Below, one piece after another: positions 43,725 through 53,746 of a DNA stretch of 64,000 nt. The notes below the pieces were generated by a model. The model was not told where the DNA came from and made no database searches. It saw only the letters and a list, made by a program, of their open reading frames with translations. This DNA comes from Chitinophagaceae bacterium. Its GTDB lineage: Bacteria; Bacteroidota; Bacteroidia; Chitinophagales; Chitinophagaceae. The position numbers were made by a program, and so were the translations under genes. Positions within the stretch are counted from its first letter, which is position 1. Each line of letters opens with the position of its first letter. The stretch is taken from positions 434,001 through 498,000 of the forward strand of contig JADKJX010000003.1 of assembly GCA_016720775.1 (NCBI GenBank). Reading direction: 5' to 3'.

Positions 43725-44405
43725 ATGCACACAGAAATCAAGTACCTGTATTTAAAGCAACATGCAGTAACTGCAGGTTTAACAGATGCCCAGCTCCTGG
43801 AAATGACCAATACCGTAAAGGTTAAAAATGTAAAGAAAGGAGAAAGTGTTTACATGGAAGATGGTTTTGAAAGCCGTATTTACCTGCTGGTAAAAGGGAA
43901 GGTAAAAATTTCGGAAGTGGATGACCGGGGCGATGAGCTGATAAAAGAGATTCTAACCGCCACAGAAATTTTCGGCGATGTAAGTCTCGACGGAAGCATT
44001 TCAGATGATGAATTTGCGGAAGCACTGACTGAGAATACGGTGATCTGTTCTTTCCGGTCTGCCGAGTTCAAGCAATTAATGCAGACCAATGTTGTGCTGG
44101 CCATGAATTTTATTCAGCAGGTCAGTGGAAAATTCCGCAGGCTGGAAAACAGGCATGCGGACCTGGTATTTAAAGATGCCAAAAGCCGCCTCATCAGTTT
44201 TTTCAGCGACTGGGCAAGAAGGGAAGGAAACAGGGTGGGGGATAAGATAAAGCTCAATAATTATTTAACCCACAACGATATTGCCGGCATCATTTCCACA
44301 TCCAGGCAAAGCGTAACTACTTTGCTGAATGAACTAAAAGACGGCGGCGTGATCTTTTACAACCGCAAGCACATTGAACTCAGCGACCGGTGCCTGGTGA
44401 ATTAA
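43725..44405 (+). CDS. Crp/Fnr-family transcriptional regulator
   Basis: 226 residues. The N-terminal cyclic-nucleotide-type sensor barrel spans about residues 15-125 (KKGESVYMEDGFESRIYLLVKGKVKIS, GDELIKEILTATEIFGDVS). A dimerisation helix follows, then a winged helix-turn-helix (YLTHNDIAGIISTSRQSVTTLLNELKDGGVI). No cysteine cluster for an Fe-S centre is visible. It may control the thioredoxin-like gene before it or the carbohydrate genes after it; the ligand is unknown. Confidence 0.9.
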   Translation: MHTEIKYLYLKQHAVTAGLTDAQLLEMTNTVKVKNVKKGESVYMEDGFESRIYLLVKGKVKISEVDDRGDELIKEILTATEIFGDVSLDGSISDDEFAEALTENTVICSFRSAEFKQLMQTNVVLAMNFIQQVSGKFRRLENRHADLVFKDAKSRLISFFSDWARREGNRVGDKIKLNNYLTHNDIAGIISTSRQSVTTLLNELKDGGVIFYNRKHIELSDRCLVN

Positions 44406-44507
44406 GTATAAATGTAAAACAGCAGACAGCGGAGCCATAGTACCCGTGTTACCTTGCTGCCGAAATCCTGAATAACCATTGATTAACCCAACGATTACTT
44501 TTTAATA

Positions 44508-45764
44508 ATGAAATTTATTGCCATGCCTTCGATCAATTTTTGTTTCAGGATACACCAACCCTTCCAGTTCAGGAACTACTGTTTTAACGACATAGGCCGG
44601 CTTCATTTGTATGAAGATAAAGTGGCCATGGGAATGATCATGGATGACCTGGCTGAACATTGCTATTTGCCGGCCAATAAAATTTTGCAGGAGCAAATAA
44701 AAAAAGCAAATGGAAAATTTAAAGTAGCTTTTTCCATCAGCGGAACCACGCTTGAACTGTTTGAACAATTCAGGCCCGACCTTATCGATTCATTCAGGCA
44801 ACTGGTTCAAACCGGTTGGGTGGAGATACTTGGGGAAACCTATTATAACTCATTAAGCTGGTTGCACTCAAAAACAGAGTTCAATCACCAGCTGCAGCTC
44901 CATGAAGCACTGGTTAAAAAATTATTTGACTTTGAGCCGCTCGTGTTCCGGAATACCGAACTGATACATGACAATGAACTGGCAAAACATATTGCCGGCC
45001 TTGGATATAAAGGAATGATCACAGAAGGTATTGGTGAAGTATTGAATGGCCGTTCGCCCAACCAGGTCTATGCGGCACCGAGCAACGGCGATTTTGGCAT
45101 ATTGCTGCGCAACGCAGAATTAAGTGATGACATCGCCGGCTGGATCGGAAGAGCGAAGGGCAGCCGCTATGCACTCACCGCAGAGAAATTTGCAGATCGT
45201 GTCTTTCATAGCCATCCCGGTAACAGCTGCAGCATAAACCTGTTTTTGGATTATGAAACATTCGGCATCCATAAAACTGCTTCAACCGGCATATTTGAAT
45301 TTTTAAAAGAACTGCCCGAAGCAATTCTTTCGAATAGCGCATACTCTTTTAAAACACCCGGGGAAGCATTGGATGACTGTTACCCGAAAGATATTTATGA
45401 TGTCCCGCAAACCGTTGGCATAGGTAATGACTTGAACACAAGCCGGGAATGGTGCATCAGCGCAGCACAAAATGATATCCTCAAAAAATTATATAAACTC
45501 GGAACCCTCGTCAGCGAAACGGGTGATGATCGACTGCTAAAGACCTGGAGAAAACTGCAATCGGCTGAGCATTTTTGTTTCATAGAAGGACACCGGCAAC
45601 CCGAAATGCAGGTGTATGAATTCAGCAGCCTTGCAAAATATACGGCCGAAAAATACCAGCAGATCGCTAATATCCTCACCGATTTTGAAATTTCGGTCAT
45701 CACTTCAAATGTGGAAAAGAACCGGAGCAGGTTCAGCCGTGTATTATCAGCCATGTTATTCTAA
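44508..45764 (+). CDS. Glycoside hydrolase family 57 (alpha-amylase type)
   Basis: 418 residues. GH57 features are CFRIHQPFQFR near the start (conserved His), WVEILGETYYNSLSW, FRNTELIHDNELA with the likely nucleophile Glu and INLFLDYETFGIHK with the likely acid/base Asp. The enzyme acts on alpha-1,4-glucans in the cytoplasm (no signal peptide). It starts a carbohydrate locus with an SDR, a GH63-like glucosidase and a debranching-type enzyme. Confidence 0.88.
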   Translation: MKFIAMPSINFCFRIHQPFQFRNYCFNDIGRLHLYEDKVAMGMIMDDLAEHCYLPANKILQEQIKKANGKFKVAFSISGTTLELFEQFRPDLIDSFRQLVQTGWVEILGETYYNSLSWLHSKTEFNHQLQLHEALVKKLFDFEPLVFRNTELIHDNELAKHIAGLGYKGMITEGIGEVLNGRSPNQVYAAPSNGDFGILLRNAELSDDIAGWIGRAKGSRYALTAEKFADRVFHSHPGNSCSINLFLDYETFGIHKTASTGIFEFLKELPEAILSNSAYSFKTPGEALDDCYPKDIYDVPQTVGIGNDLNTSREWCISAAQNDILKKLYKLGTLVSETGDDRLLKTWRKLQSAEHFCFIEGHRQPEMQVYEFSSLAKYTAEKYQQIANILTDFEISVITSNVEKNRSRFSRVLSAMLF

Positions 45765-45783
45765 ATAAAACTTAAATCATAAA

Positions 45784-46590
45784 ATGGAACAGAAATTAAA
45801 AGGACAAATAGCGATCATCACAGGTGCCAGCAGCGGCATTGGAGCTGGTTGTGCAATAGAACTGGCGAAGGCCGGGGCAACCGTGGTGGTTAATTATCCC
45901 ATTCCCCAGGGAAAAGAAATGGCGGAAAGGGTGGTGGAAGAGATCATTGCCAATGGCGGCACAGCCATCTCTTACAAATGCGATGTAAGTAAAGAAGATG
46001 AAGTCACGGGTATGTTTGCGGATACGGTTAAAGAATTTGGTACGGTTGATATCCTTGTGAACAATGCAGGTCTTCAAAAAGATGCGCCATTCACCGAAAT
46101 GACCCTGGACCAGTGGAATTATGTACTGGCCGTAAACTTAACCGGGCAGTTTCTTTGTGCAAGAGAAGCCATTAAAGAATTTTTGAGAAGGGGAGTGAAT
46201 GGAAAATCGAAATCTGCGGGCAAGATCATCTGCATGAGTAGTGTGCATGAAGTGATCCCCTGGGCTGGCCACGCGAATTATGCGGCATCAAAAGGTGGTG
46301 TAATGCTTATGATGAAGACCATTGCACAGGAATTTGCGCCAAAGATGATCCGGATAAATAGTATTGCGCCCGGTGCCATTGCCACACCCATCAACCATGA
46401 TGCATGGGACACACAGGCACATTTGCAGGAATTATTAAAACTCATTCCCCAAAAAAGAGTTGGACAGGTGGGTGACATTGGCAAGGCGGCCGTTTGGTTG
46501 GCCAGTGATGACAGCGATTATGTAAATGGAACTACCTTGTTCGTGGATGGTGGGATGACCTTGTACCCGGGGTTTGAGGATAACGGGTAA
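45784..46590 (+). CDS. SDR-family oxidoreductase, glucose 1-dehydrogenase type
   Basis: 268 residues, classical SDR: TGASSGIGAGCAIELAKAGA (cofactor), NNAGLQ, CMSSVHEVIPWAGHANYAASKGG (Ser, Tyr-x3-Lys), INSIAPGAIATPIN and the C-terminal YVNGTTLFVDGGMTLYPGF, which matches glucose 1-dehydrogenases. It would oxidise glucose to gluconolactone with NAD(P). Lying 19 bases after GH57, it probably processes the glucose released by the locus. Confidence 0.88.
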   Translation: MEQKLKGQIAIITGASSGIGAGCAIELAKAGATVVVNYPIPQGKEMAERVVEEIIANGGTAISYKCDVSKEDEVTGMFADTVKEFGTVDILVNNAGLQKDAPFTEMTLDQWNYVLAVNLTGQFLCAREAIKEFLRRGVNGKSKSAGKIICMSSVHEVIPWAGHANYAASKGGVMLMMKTIAQEFAPKMIRINSIAPGAIATPINHDAWDTQAHLQELLKLIPQKRVGQVGDIGKAAVWLASDDSDYVNGTTLFVDGGMTLYPGFEDNG

Positions 46591-46594
46591 TGAT

Positions 46595-46709
46595 TACCTC
46601 ACCCCAACCCCTCTTCTTGAGGAGAGGAAACTGGAAGACCTGGGCGATGATCATTTCGAAGAAAGATTTATCGTCTTTCTCCTAAAGGAATAGGATAAGA
46701 GGATGAGGT
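46595..46709. repeat. Long inverted intergenic repeat
   Basis: The left arm ACCTCACCCCAACCCCTC (from 46597) and TTGAGGAGAG is mirrored by the right arm CTCCTAAAGG and AAGAGGATGAGGT (to 46709). The arms pair imperfectly over about 30 bases around a 50-base middle. Similar in style to the CCCC-TTTA-GGGG elements of the ribosomal operon. Confidence 0.5.
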
Positions 46710-46827
46710 CGATGAACAAAGAATAGAAGTACAAGAGTGCGACGCCAATGAAGCTGAATAAAATTTCAAATGCAGGGAACAAGAAATAAATTCTTTTAAC
46801 TATTTACGCAATTACGATACACAAACA

Positions 46828-49542
46828 ATGGCTACTAAAAATGATACGCAATCATACTCCCCTTCAGGGGATGGGGGTATGAACGCCGAACAAAACAGAC
46901 TATCAGATCCCCAATGGAAAAAATGGGGGCCTTATTTAAGTGAACGCCAGTGGGGCACTGTACGTGAAGACTACAGCGAAAACGGAAACGCCTGGGATTA
47001 TTTTCCGCACGATCATGCCCGCAGCCGGGTGTACCGCTGGGGCGAAGACGGCATTGCCGGCATCAGCGATGACATGCAACGCATATGCTTTGGCATTTCA
47101 CTGTGGAATGGTAAAGACCCGATACTGAAAGAGCGTTTGTTTGGGTTAACAGGTAATGAAGGCAATCATGGGGAGGATGTGAAGGAGTTGTATTATTATT
47201 TGGACAGTACACCTACACATTCGTACATGAAACATCTGTACAAATACCCGCAGGCAGAATTTCCTTATGCCGACCTGTTGCATACGAACCGCAACCGCAG
47301 CAAGCATGAACCCGAATACGAGTTGCTTGATACAGGGATATTCAACGATAATAAATATTTCGACGTATTCACCGAATATGCAAAGAATGATACCGAAGAC
47401 CTGTTGATCCGTATTACGGTTCATAACCGTAGTAATGATGCGGCTGATATTTCTGTGCTGCCTACTTTATGGATGCGTAACCTGTGGAGTTTTGGGATGA
47501 TGCATACCAAACCACTCATCTATTTAAAAGAGGGGGGGGATGGATTTGGTCATGCCAAGGTTGATCATTACTGGGTGGGTGAATACCATCTCTATTTTGA
47601 AAAACCGGATCGTACTTTATTTACCGAAAATGAGACCAACACAGAGAGATTATATGGTCAGCCAAATAAAACGCCTTTCGTAAAAGACAGTTTTCATCAT
47701 GCGGTGATCAATAATGATCATACTTTGCTGGATGGAAAAATGGAAGGAACAAAGTTTGCGCCGTTGTATCAACAGAATATCCCGGGGCAAGCATCGGTAA
47801 CCATCCGTTTGCGGTTGAGTAAGCACAGTTTAAAAACAGCCCCGTTCGATCATTCATTTGATGATGTATTTACGCTGCGGATAAAAGAAGCAGATGAGTT
47901 TTATAATGAAATCACTGAAGCCGGAACAGATGACCTCCGCAATATCCAGCGCCAGGCATTTGCAGGAATGCTCTGGAGCAAACAGTATTTCAATATCGAT
48001 ATTCCCCGCTGGCTGAATGGCGATCCCGGTAACCCTGCGCCACCGGAAGCAAGAAAAACAGGACGCAATCATCAATGGCAATCGCTGAATAACGAAGACA
48101 TTATTTCCATGCCGGATAAATGGGAGTATCCCTGGTATGCGGCATGGGACCTGGCTTTTCATTGTGTGCCCATCAGTATGGTGGACCCGCAGTTTGCAAA
48201 AGACCAGTTGATCTTATTCCTGCGTGAATGGTACATGCACCCCAACGGGCAGTTGCCTGCATACGAATGGGCATTTGGGGATGTGAACCCGCCCGTGCAT
48301 GCATGGAGCTGCTTACAGGTATATAAAATTGAAAAAAATAAAACGGGTAAGGGCGATATCAATTTCCTGAAACGGGTTTTTCAAAAATTGCTGATCAACT
48401 TTACCTGGTGGGTAAACAGGAAAGACCATAAAGGGAATAACGTTTTTGAAGGCGGATTCCTGGGGCTCGATAATATCGGTGTATTCGACCGCAGCAGCGC
48501 CATACCAGGCGGCGGTATTTTAGAACAGGCCGACGGTACCAGTTGGATGGCCATGTATTGCCTGAATATGCTGGAGATGGCATTGGAAATTTCGCAGGTA
48601 GATGATACCTATGAAGACGTGACCACAAAATTCTTTGAACACTTTATTTATATCGCCGAATCACTCAACCGCATTGGCGAGAACTGGACAGGCAGCTGGG
48701 ATGACGAGGAAGGGTTTTTCTATGACGTGCTTTCTATGCCCGATGGAAGATTCATCCCGGTGAAAGTGCGTAGCCTGGTTGGCCTTAGTACTTTGTTTGC
48801 AACACTTGTATTGAAAAAAGAAATGCTGGAGAAGGTCCCTGATTTTCATAAGCGGCTGAAATGGTTTCAGCAGTACCGGGAAAAGAACCAGCAGTATCTG
48901 GTTATTGAGGAACTGAATGATCACGATGATATTTTGTTATCACTGGTTCCAAAGGCAAGACTTGAAAAACTTATGAAAGCCCTATTGAACGAAAAAGAAT
49001 TCCTATCTCCGGGTGGTATCCGTTCCATTTCCAGGATTCATGAGCATGGTTACAGCGTAAATATAGACGGGCAGGAATTTGGATTGGATTACCAACCGGC
49101 GGAAGGAACATCCGCTTTGTTTGGCGGTAACAGCAACTGGCGTGGCCCGGTATGGATGCCGATGAATTATTTATTGGTGAATGCATTGCAAACCCTGAGT
49201 GAATATCATAAAGATGAACTAAAGGTTGAACTGCCATCAGGCTCAGGAAACCTGGTCGGGCTTGATGAGGTTTCCGGTGATCTTGCAAAAAGATTGGTTT
49301 CCATTTTTGAACGAGACGATAACGGGATGCGAAGGGCAAATGCAGATCACCCGGTTTACCAGCAGGATGAACATTTTAAAGACCTGGTATTGTTCTATGA
49401 ATATTTCCACGGTGATAATTCAAGAGGGGTAGGGGCATCCCATCAAACCGGCTGGACGGGTGTGGTGGCTGAACTGATCAACAGGATAAGTAAGGCTGGA
49501 GTAAAGAAAGTTGCAGAGAAGGAAGAAGAAATGGTGATATAA
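46828..49542 (+). CDS. GH63-like glucosidase
   Basis: The large 904-residue protein contains WGPYLSERQWGTVREDYS....AWDYFPHDHARSRVYRWGEDG near the start, WYAAWDLAFHCVP with its conserved Asp, GQLPAYEWAFGDVNPPVHAWS with a likely acid Glu, and GGNSNWRGPVWMP..Y near the end. These fit the (alpha/alpha)6-barrel GH63/MGH1-like group that removes terminal glucose. No signal peptide. Residues 11-17 (YSPSGDG) are encoded by a CCCCTTCAGGGGATGGGG repeat arm, so the true start may be the ATG at 46879. Confidence 0.87.
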   Translation: MATKNDTQSYSPSGDGGMNAEQNRLSDPQWKKWGPYLSERQWGTVREDYSENGNAWDYFPHDHARSRVYRWGEDGIAGISDDMQRICFGISLWNGKDPILKERLFGLTGNEGNHGEDVKELYYYLDSTPTHSYMKHLYKYPQAEFPYADLLHTNRNRSKHEPEYELLDTGIFNDNKYFDVFTEYAKNDTEDLLIRITVHNRSNDAADISVLPTLWMRNLWSFGMMHTKPLIYLKEGGDGFGHAKVDHYWVGEYHLYFEKPDRTLFTENETNTERLYGQPNKTPFVKDSFHHAVINNDHTLLDGKMEGTKFAPLYQQNIPGQASVTIRLRLSKHSLKTAPFDHSFDDVFTLRIKEADEFYNEITEAGTDDLRNIQRQAFAGMLWSKQYFNIDIPRWLNGDPGNPAPPEARKTGRNHQWQSLNNEDIISMPDKWEYPWYAAWDLAFHCVPISMVDPQFAKDQLILFLREWYMHPNGQLPAYEWAFGDVNPPVHAWSCLQVYKIEKNKTGKGDINFLKRVFQKLLINFTWWVNRKDHKGNNVFEGGFLGLDNIGVFDRSSAIPGGGILEQADGTSWMAMYCLNMLEMALEISQVDDTYEDVTTKFFEHFIYIAESLNRIGENWTGSWDDEEGFFYDVLSMPDGRFIPVKVRSLVGLSTLFATLVLKKEMLEKVPDFHKRLKWFQQYREKNQQYLVIEELNDHDDILLSLVPKARLEKLMKALLNEKEFLSPGGIRSISRIHEHGYSVNIDGQEFGLDYQPAEGTSALFGGNSNWRGPVWMPMNYLLVNALQTLSEYHKDELKVELPSGSGNLVGLDEVSGDLAKRLVSIFERDDNGMRRANADHPVYQQDEHFKDLVLFYEYFHGDNSRGVGASHQTGWTGVVAELINRISKAGVKKVAEKEEEMVI

Positions 49543-49554
49543 ATTCAGTTAACC

Positions 49555-49636
49555 GCAAAGAACGCTGAGTTTAACGCAAAGGACACGAAGAAAGTCTTTG
49601 GGTTCTTTGCGAAACCCTTTGCACCCTTTGCGGTAA
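49555..49636. repeat. Imperfect palindrome with ACCGCAAAG / CTTTGCGGT ends
   Basis: It begins ACCGCAAAGAACGC and ends CCCTTTGCGGT, with inner complementary parts (AACGCAAAGG and CTTTGCGAAACC). The whole could form a long interrupted hairpin between the glucosidase and debranching genes. Same style as the other dispersed palindromes here, but a separate family. Confidence 0.65.
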
Positions 49637-49646
49637 AAATTAAATC

Positions 49647-51639
49647 ATGTTAAAAAAAGACAGAGTCATATTGCAGAATTTTAGTGAGGCCATACAAAAC
49701 GAATGGCTCGAAACCAATGGCCTCGGCGGATGGAGCAGCTCCAGTATCATCGGCTGCAACACAAGGCGATACCATGGCTTATTGGTTGCTGCCACAAAAC
49801 CGCCAACCGAAAGAACCGTATTGCTTTCCAAACTGGATGAGACCATTATTATAAACAACGAACGTTTTGAACTGGGTGTGAATGATTATGGCGGAGTGAT
49901 CAGTCCAACAGGGAATCAATTCCTGAAAACATTCAGCAAAGAATTATTCCCGCAATGGGAATATGAAGTCAATGGTATCCGGTTAAAGAAGACCATCGCT
50001 ATGATACATGGTGAGAATACGGTTGTTATTATATACGACGTATTGAAAGCAAAGAAAATTTTCAGTATGGAATTATTACCGCTGGTAGCAGGCAGGTTTT
50101 ATCATTCCCTGCAGCAGGCCGGTCCACAGATGCATTGGGATGTGGATTTTGAAAACGGCCGGTTTCATAATAAACCCGATGGCGTACTGGATATATATAT
50201 TAATATACCCGGTTCTTCCTATGCGCATACCCCCCAGGTGGTTTAATAATTTTAACTATGCCGTAGAAAAATACCGTGGACAGGATTTTACCGAAGACCT
50301 TTTCAATCACGGCATATTTACTGTTAACCTGGGGAAGGGCGATTCTCTCGGCATCATCATCTCCACAGAAAATACCAACGGGAAAGATGCGCATGCATTG
50401 CTGGCTAAAGAAAGCTTAAGGCGGCAATCTTTACTGAACGGCCAGCCCGATGATGAAACGCTGCAACAGTTGGTATTGGCAGCAGACCAGTTCATTGTTA
50501 AAAGAGGTGCGGACCTGAAAACCGTGATCGCCGGCTATCACTGGTTCACCGACTGGGGGAGGGATACCATGATATCCTTACCCGGCCTGTGCCTCAGCAC
50601 GGGACGCTATGCGGATGCTAAAAAAATATTAGCGGCCTTTGCCAGCTCCGTAAGCATGGGTATGTTGCCCAACCGTTTCCAGGATAATGGCGAAGCACCT
50701 GAATACAATAATGTGGATGGAACACTTTGGTACTTTATCGCCGTGTATAAATACCTGCAGGCAAGCAACGATAAAAAATTTGTGTTGCACGAAATTTTAC
50801 CCGTACTAAAAGATATCATTGAATGGCATTACAAATGAACCAGGTATAATATTCACGTGGAAGAAGATGGCTTATTATATTCCGGGGAAGAAGGCGTTCA
50901 GCTTACCTGGATGGATGCCAAAGTGGGCGATTGGGTGGTAACGCCACGAAGGGGAAAAGCTGTGGAGATACAAGCCCTCTGGTATAATGCATTGCGTATC
51001 TATGAAGATTTACTTTCTCTTAACAAGGAAGAAATGGAAGCGGGGCTTATTGCGGAAAAAGCAGCATTGGCCCGGCAAAATTTTATAGTACAATTCTGGA
51101 ATGCAGATGACGATTGCCTCTATGATGTAGTTGATGGGGATATGAAAGACCGTAGCATCCGCCCGAATCAATTGTTTGCGATAAGCCTGCCACATGTATT
51201 ACTCGATGAGAAAAAAGCCAAGTCGGTGTTGAAGATCGTGGAAGAAAAATTATATACACCGGTTGGGTTGCGGAGCCTGCCGGCAGATGACCCTCGCTAC
51301 ATCGGTATCTATGGCGGAGATGCGATGCACCGGGATTCTTCCTACCACCAGGGAACAGTGTGGAGTTGGCTGCTGGGGGCTTATGTGGATGGAGTTATGA
51401 AGTCTGAAGACAGGAGTAAGAAGACGAAAGCTAAAAAAATAATAGATGCATTTAAATACCATTTGAATGAAGGATGTATTGGGAGTGTATCAGAAATATT
51501 TGATGCCGACGCACCACATCATCCACGTGGTTGTATTGCACAAGCCTGGGGGGTAGCGGAAGTATTAAGGGTGATGAAGGAGTATGGGTTATATAAAGTA
51601 CCCCTTGCTAAAAAGAAGAAACTGGGAAAGATTGTATAA
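49647..51639 (+). pseudogene. Glycogen debranching-type amylo-alpha-1,6-glucosidase, one frameshift and one in-frame stop
   Basis: The N-terminal domain (NEWLETNGLGGWSSSSIIGCNTRRYHGLLVAA) and the C-terminal (alpha/alpha)6 domain (AGYHWFTDWGRDTMISLPGL, NRFQDNGEAPEYNNVDGTLWYF, GLRSLPADDPRY, YHQGTVWSWLLG) identify the enzyme, about 664 residues in all. Near 50237 (CAGGTGG) one extra base shifts the frame; dropping a G gives PQWFNNFNYAVEKYRG. At 50836-50838 an in-frame TGA stands where the family has Gly (HYK-G-TRYNI), a one-base change from GGA. All active-site regions remain. It would remove alpha-1,6 branches of glycogen. Confidence 0.87.
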
Positions 51640-51704
51640 ATCTTTACAACTAAACCATAAGGATACCTTGCTGAGAAAAGGTATAAAATTATTTGAATTA
51701 CCGG

Positions 51705-52793
51705 TTATTCTTTCTTTGAAATTTTCAGCTTAATAAACTGCGGAAAATAGATGGTTTGGTTAGTCATTAGCTCCCCAAAATCAAAACTGTTTACATTGTA
51801 CGTTATATATATACCATCGCCAGCTAGTTCAGGGTGTGCTTTTGCCGAATACATAAATGTTTTTTTTACGCCCGGGTAAGCAGGGGTATAGATCATGTAC
51901 GGTTCTGTCCACGGACCAGTTATGTTATCCGCCATTCTTATCCCGATGCTTCCTTCGCCAAAACCAAAGGACTGCACCTGTATGTATTTTTTCAACGAGC
52001 TGTCGTAATGAACGGAATATTCCGTAGCGCCAATGAACAAGGGTTCGGGAACCGGGCGTTCTGATTTTCTTTCCTTCCAGTTTCCGTTGATCCACCACAA
52101 CGGCGTTGATAAATTCCCTGTGTATGCATCATCCAGGTTCCACTTCAATACATACACTTCGTGTGTAGCCGGTTCAACTGCACCAAAAGCATAAAGATAT
52201 TTTTCATCGGTTAGCACTGCGGCTGAGCCTGCAATTGTACCAAAGGTTTCGGGGCCTTCAATATATTTCATCTTCCATGCAGCCGGATCCTCACCGGGAT
52301 TTAAAATGAGTACGGCGTACCATCCAATGGCCTCAAAACCAAGCCCTGCTTTGGTGCCACGCTCCTTCATTAAAAAAATGAGGAGCTTGTCTTTTATATG
52401 TATTCCATGCCCCGTCCAGAACCAGGGCTTACCAGGTAAATAAAAAAAATCACGTGGTTTCTTTTTTGACCTGTCCCAATAAAATTTAATTGATGCGTTT
52501 TTAATGTCATAACCTTGCTGTATGGCAATGCTGTTGCGAACCATGGTTGTTCTTTTTCCAGAAGCCAATGAATCTTTACCGGTAAAACTGTCGCTGAATA
52601 GCCATAATACTTTCCCATTCCCCATGTCAACCGAAGCAGCGCCGTCAGCGCCACGCCAGAGGGGATCGTTTGTGAAAAATTTATTTGCCTCTCCTGATAT
52701 TTCAACTTTAATGCTGTACCTGCCTGTATCAAAGGGCTGGCAGGTAACCTTGACAGAAGGTAATAATAAAAGAATGAAGATGATCGGTCTCAT
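51705..52793 (-). CDS. Exported beta-propeller protein of DUF4185/DUF5005-like type
   Basis: 362 residues with a signal peptide (IIFILLLLPSVKVTCQ). The sequence has repeated propeller-like strands: VLWLFSDSFTG, FWTGHGIHIKDKLLIFLM, EKYLYAFGAVEP, MADNITGPWTEPYMIYTP. This pattern recalls glycosidase-like five-bladed propellers (DUF4185/DUF5005). Catalytic residues are not certain. Probably periplasmic or surface carbohydrate binding; separate from the debranching gene, with which it is convergent. Confidence 0.65.
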   Translation of the reverse strand: MRPIIFILLLLPSVKVTCQPFDTGRYSIKVEISGEANKFFTNDPLWRGADGAASVDMGNGKVLWLFSDSFTGKDSLASGKRTTMVRNSIAIQQGYDIKNASIKFYWDRSKKKPRDFFYLPGKPWFWTGHGIHIKDKLLIFLMKERGTKAGLGFEAIGWYAVLILNPGEDPAAWKMKYIEGPETFGTIAGSAAVLTDEKYLYAFGAVEPATHEVYVLKWNLDDAYTGNLSTPLWWINGNWKERKSERPVPEPLFIGATEYSVHYDSSLKKYIQVQSFGFGEGSIGIRMADNITGPWTEPYMIYTPAYPGVKKTFMYSAKAHPELAGDGIYITYNVNSFDFGELMTNQTIYFPQFIKLKISKKE

Positions 52794-52856
52794 ATTAAGT
52801 AATAAAAATAAGCGGGTTCCCTGTTTTAACTTGTAACCTGGCTGACTTAAATTTCC

Positions 52857-53738
52857 TTATGCCTTAGCCCTGGCAAAGCCTACGGTCTCCCGGTACAGTT
52901 GCGGCGATACATCAGCATTCACTTTAAAAAAGCGGCTGAAATAGTATTCGTCCTCGTAACCCAATTCATAAGCGATCTCTTTAATGGTCTTATCGCTGAG
53001 ATATAATTCCCGTTTCGCTTCAATGATAATGCGTTCGTTGATAAGACTGCTGAGTGTTTTATTGAAATGCGACCTGGTGATCTTTGCCAGCGCCTTGGGT
53101 GAGATGTACAGCATCTCGGCATAATCGGCAGGGGAATGTTTGCTTTTAAAATTTTCTTCAATGGCATCTTTCAGCTTCTGCAATATAAAGGGTTCTTTGT
53201 TTCCCTTGACGGCAATGGCCGCATCGGGTTGCTGCTGTGTTTTTAAACGGGCAGCAGTTATTAAGAATATCTTCAGGTAGGAGACCAGCAGCTCGTATTG
53301 TGCCAGGTCGGGGTTCTGCATTTCTGTTTTTATCTGTTCGCAGAGCATTTTAAAAGTGACTGCAGAAGTTTCATCCACGGCAACAAAGGGTGGCTGGTAT
53401 ATATTATTATACAAAACGCCGTTGCAGGACACTTCTTTGTGGTGTTTATAGATACAGAAGAATTCCGGGTGAAAATGAATGGCGGTTCCATGGATGGGCA
53501 CGTTGCCGCTGAACATATAGGGCTGGTAGGGCGAAAAGGCGAACAGGCTGTTTGCAGCAAAATCGTACTCCGTAAAATCGGCTTTCAGTCTGCCTTTGCC
53601 ACCAGTCACCCATATCAGTGAAAAATAGTTATTGCGTTGTATGTGGTCGAAGAAACTGTTGTCTTCAAACTCCAGGTATTTAAACGCCAGGTTTCCGTTC
53701 AAAGGATTGACTAGAGTAAATGCTGATTGACTGAGCAT
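52857..53738 (-). CDS. AraC-family transcriptional regulator
   Basis: 293 residues: an N-terminal cupin-like sensor (FSLIWVTGGKGRLKADFTEYDFAANSLFAFSPYQPYMF) and the C-terminal double helix-turn-helix (ADYAEMLYISPKALAKITRSHFNKTLSSLINERIIIEAKREL; IKEIAYELGYEDEYYFSRFFK). It lies 8 bases after fabF on the same strand, so probably in the same transcript and possibly a regulator of it. Ligand unknown. Confidence 0.92.
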   Translation of the reverse strand: MLSQSAFTLVNPLNGNLAFKYLEFEDNSFFDHIQRNNYFSLIWVTGGKGRLKADFTEYDFAANSLFAFSPYQPYMFSGNVPIHGTAIHFHPEFFCIYKHHKEVSCNGVLYNNIYQPPFVAVDETSAVTFKMLCEQIKTEMQNPDLAQYELLVSYLKIFLITAARLKTQQQPDAAIAVKGNKEPFILQKLKDAIEENFKSKHSPADYAEMLYISPKALAKITRSHFNKTLSSLINERIIIEAKRELYLSDKTIKEIAYELGYEDEYYFSRFFKVNADVSPQLYRETVGFARAKA

Positions 53739-53746
53739 ATATAAAT

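Noticed and set aside
50836..50838. Genetic-code change with TGA as glycine
   Set aside because: Several intact genes here end at TGA (for example GAP1 and DUF1622) and no other in-frame TGA at Gly was seen.
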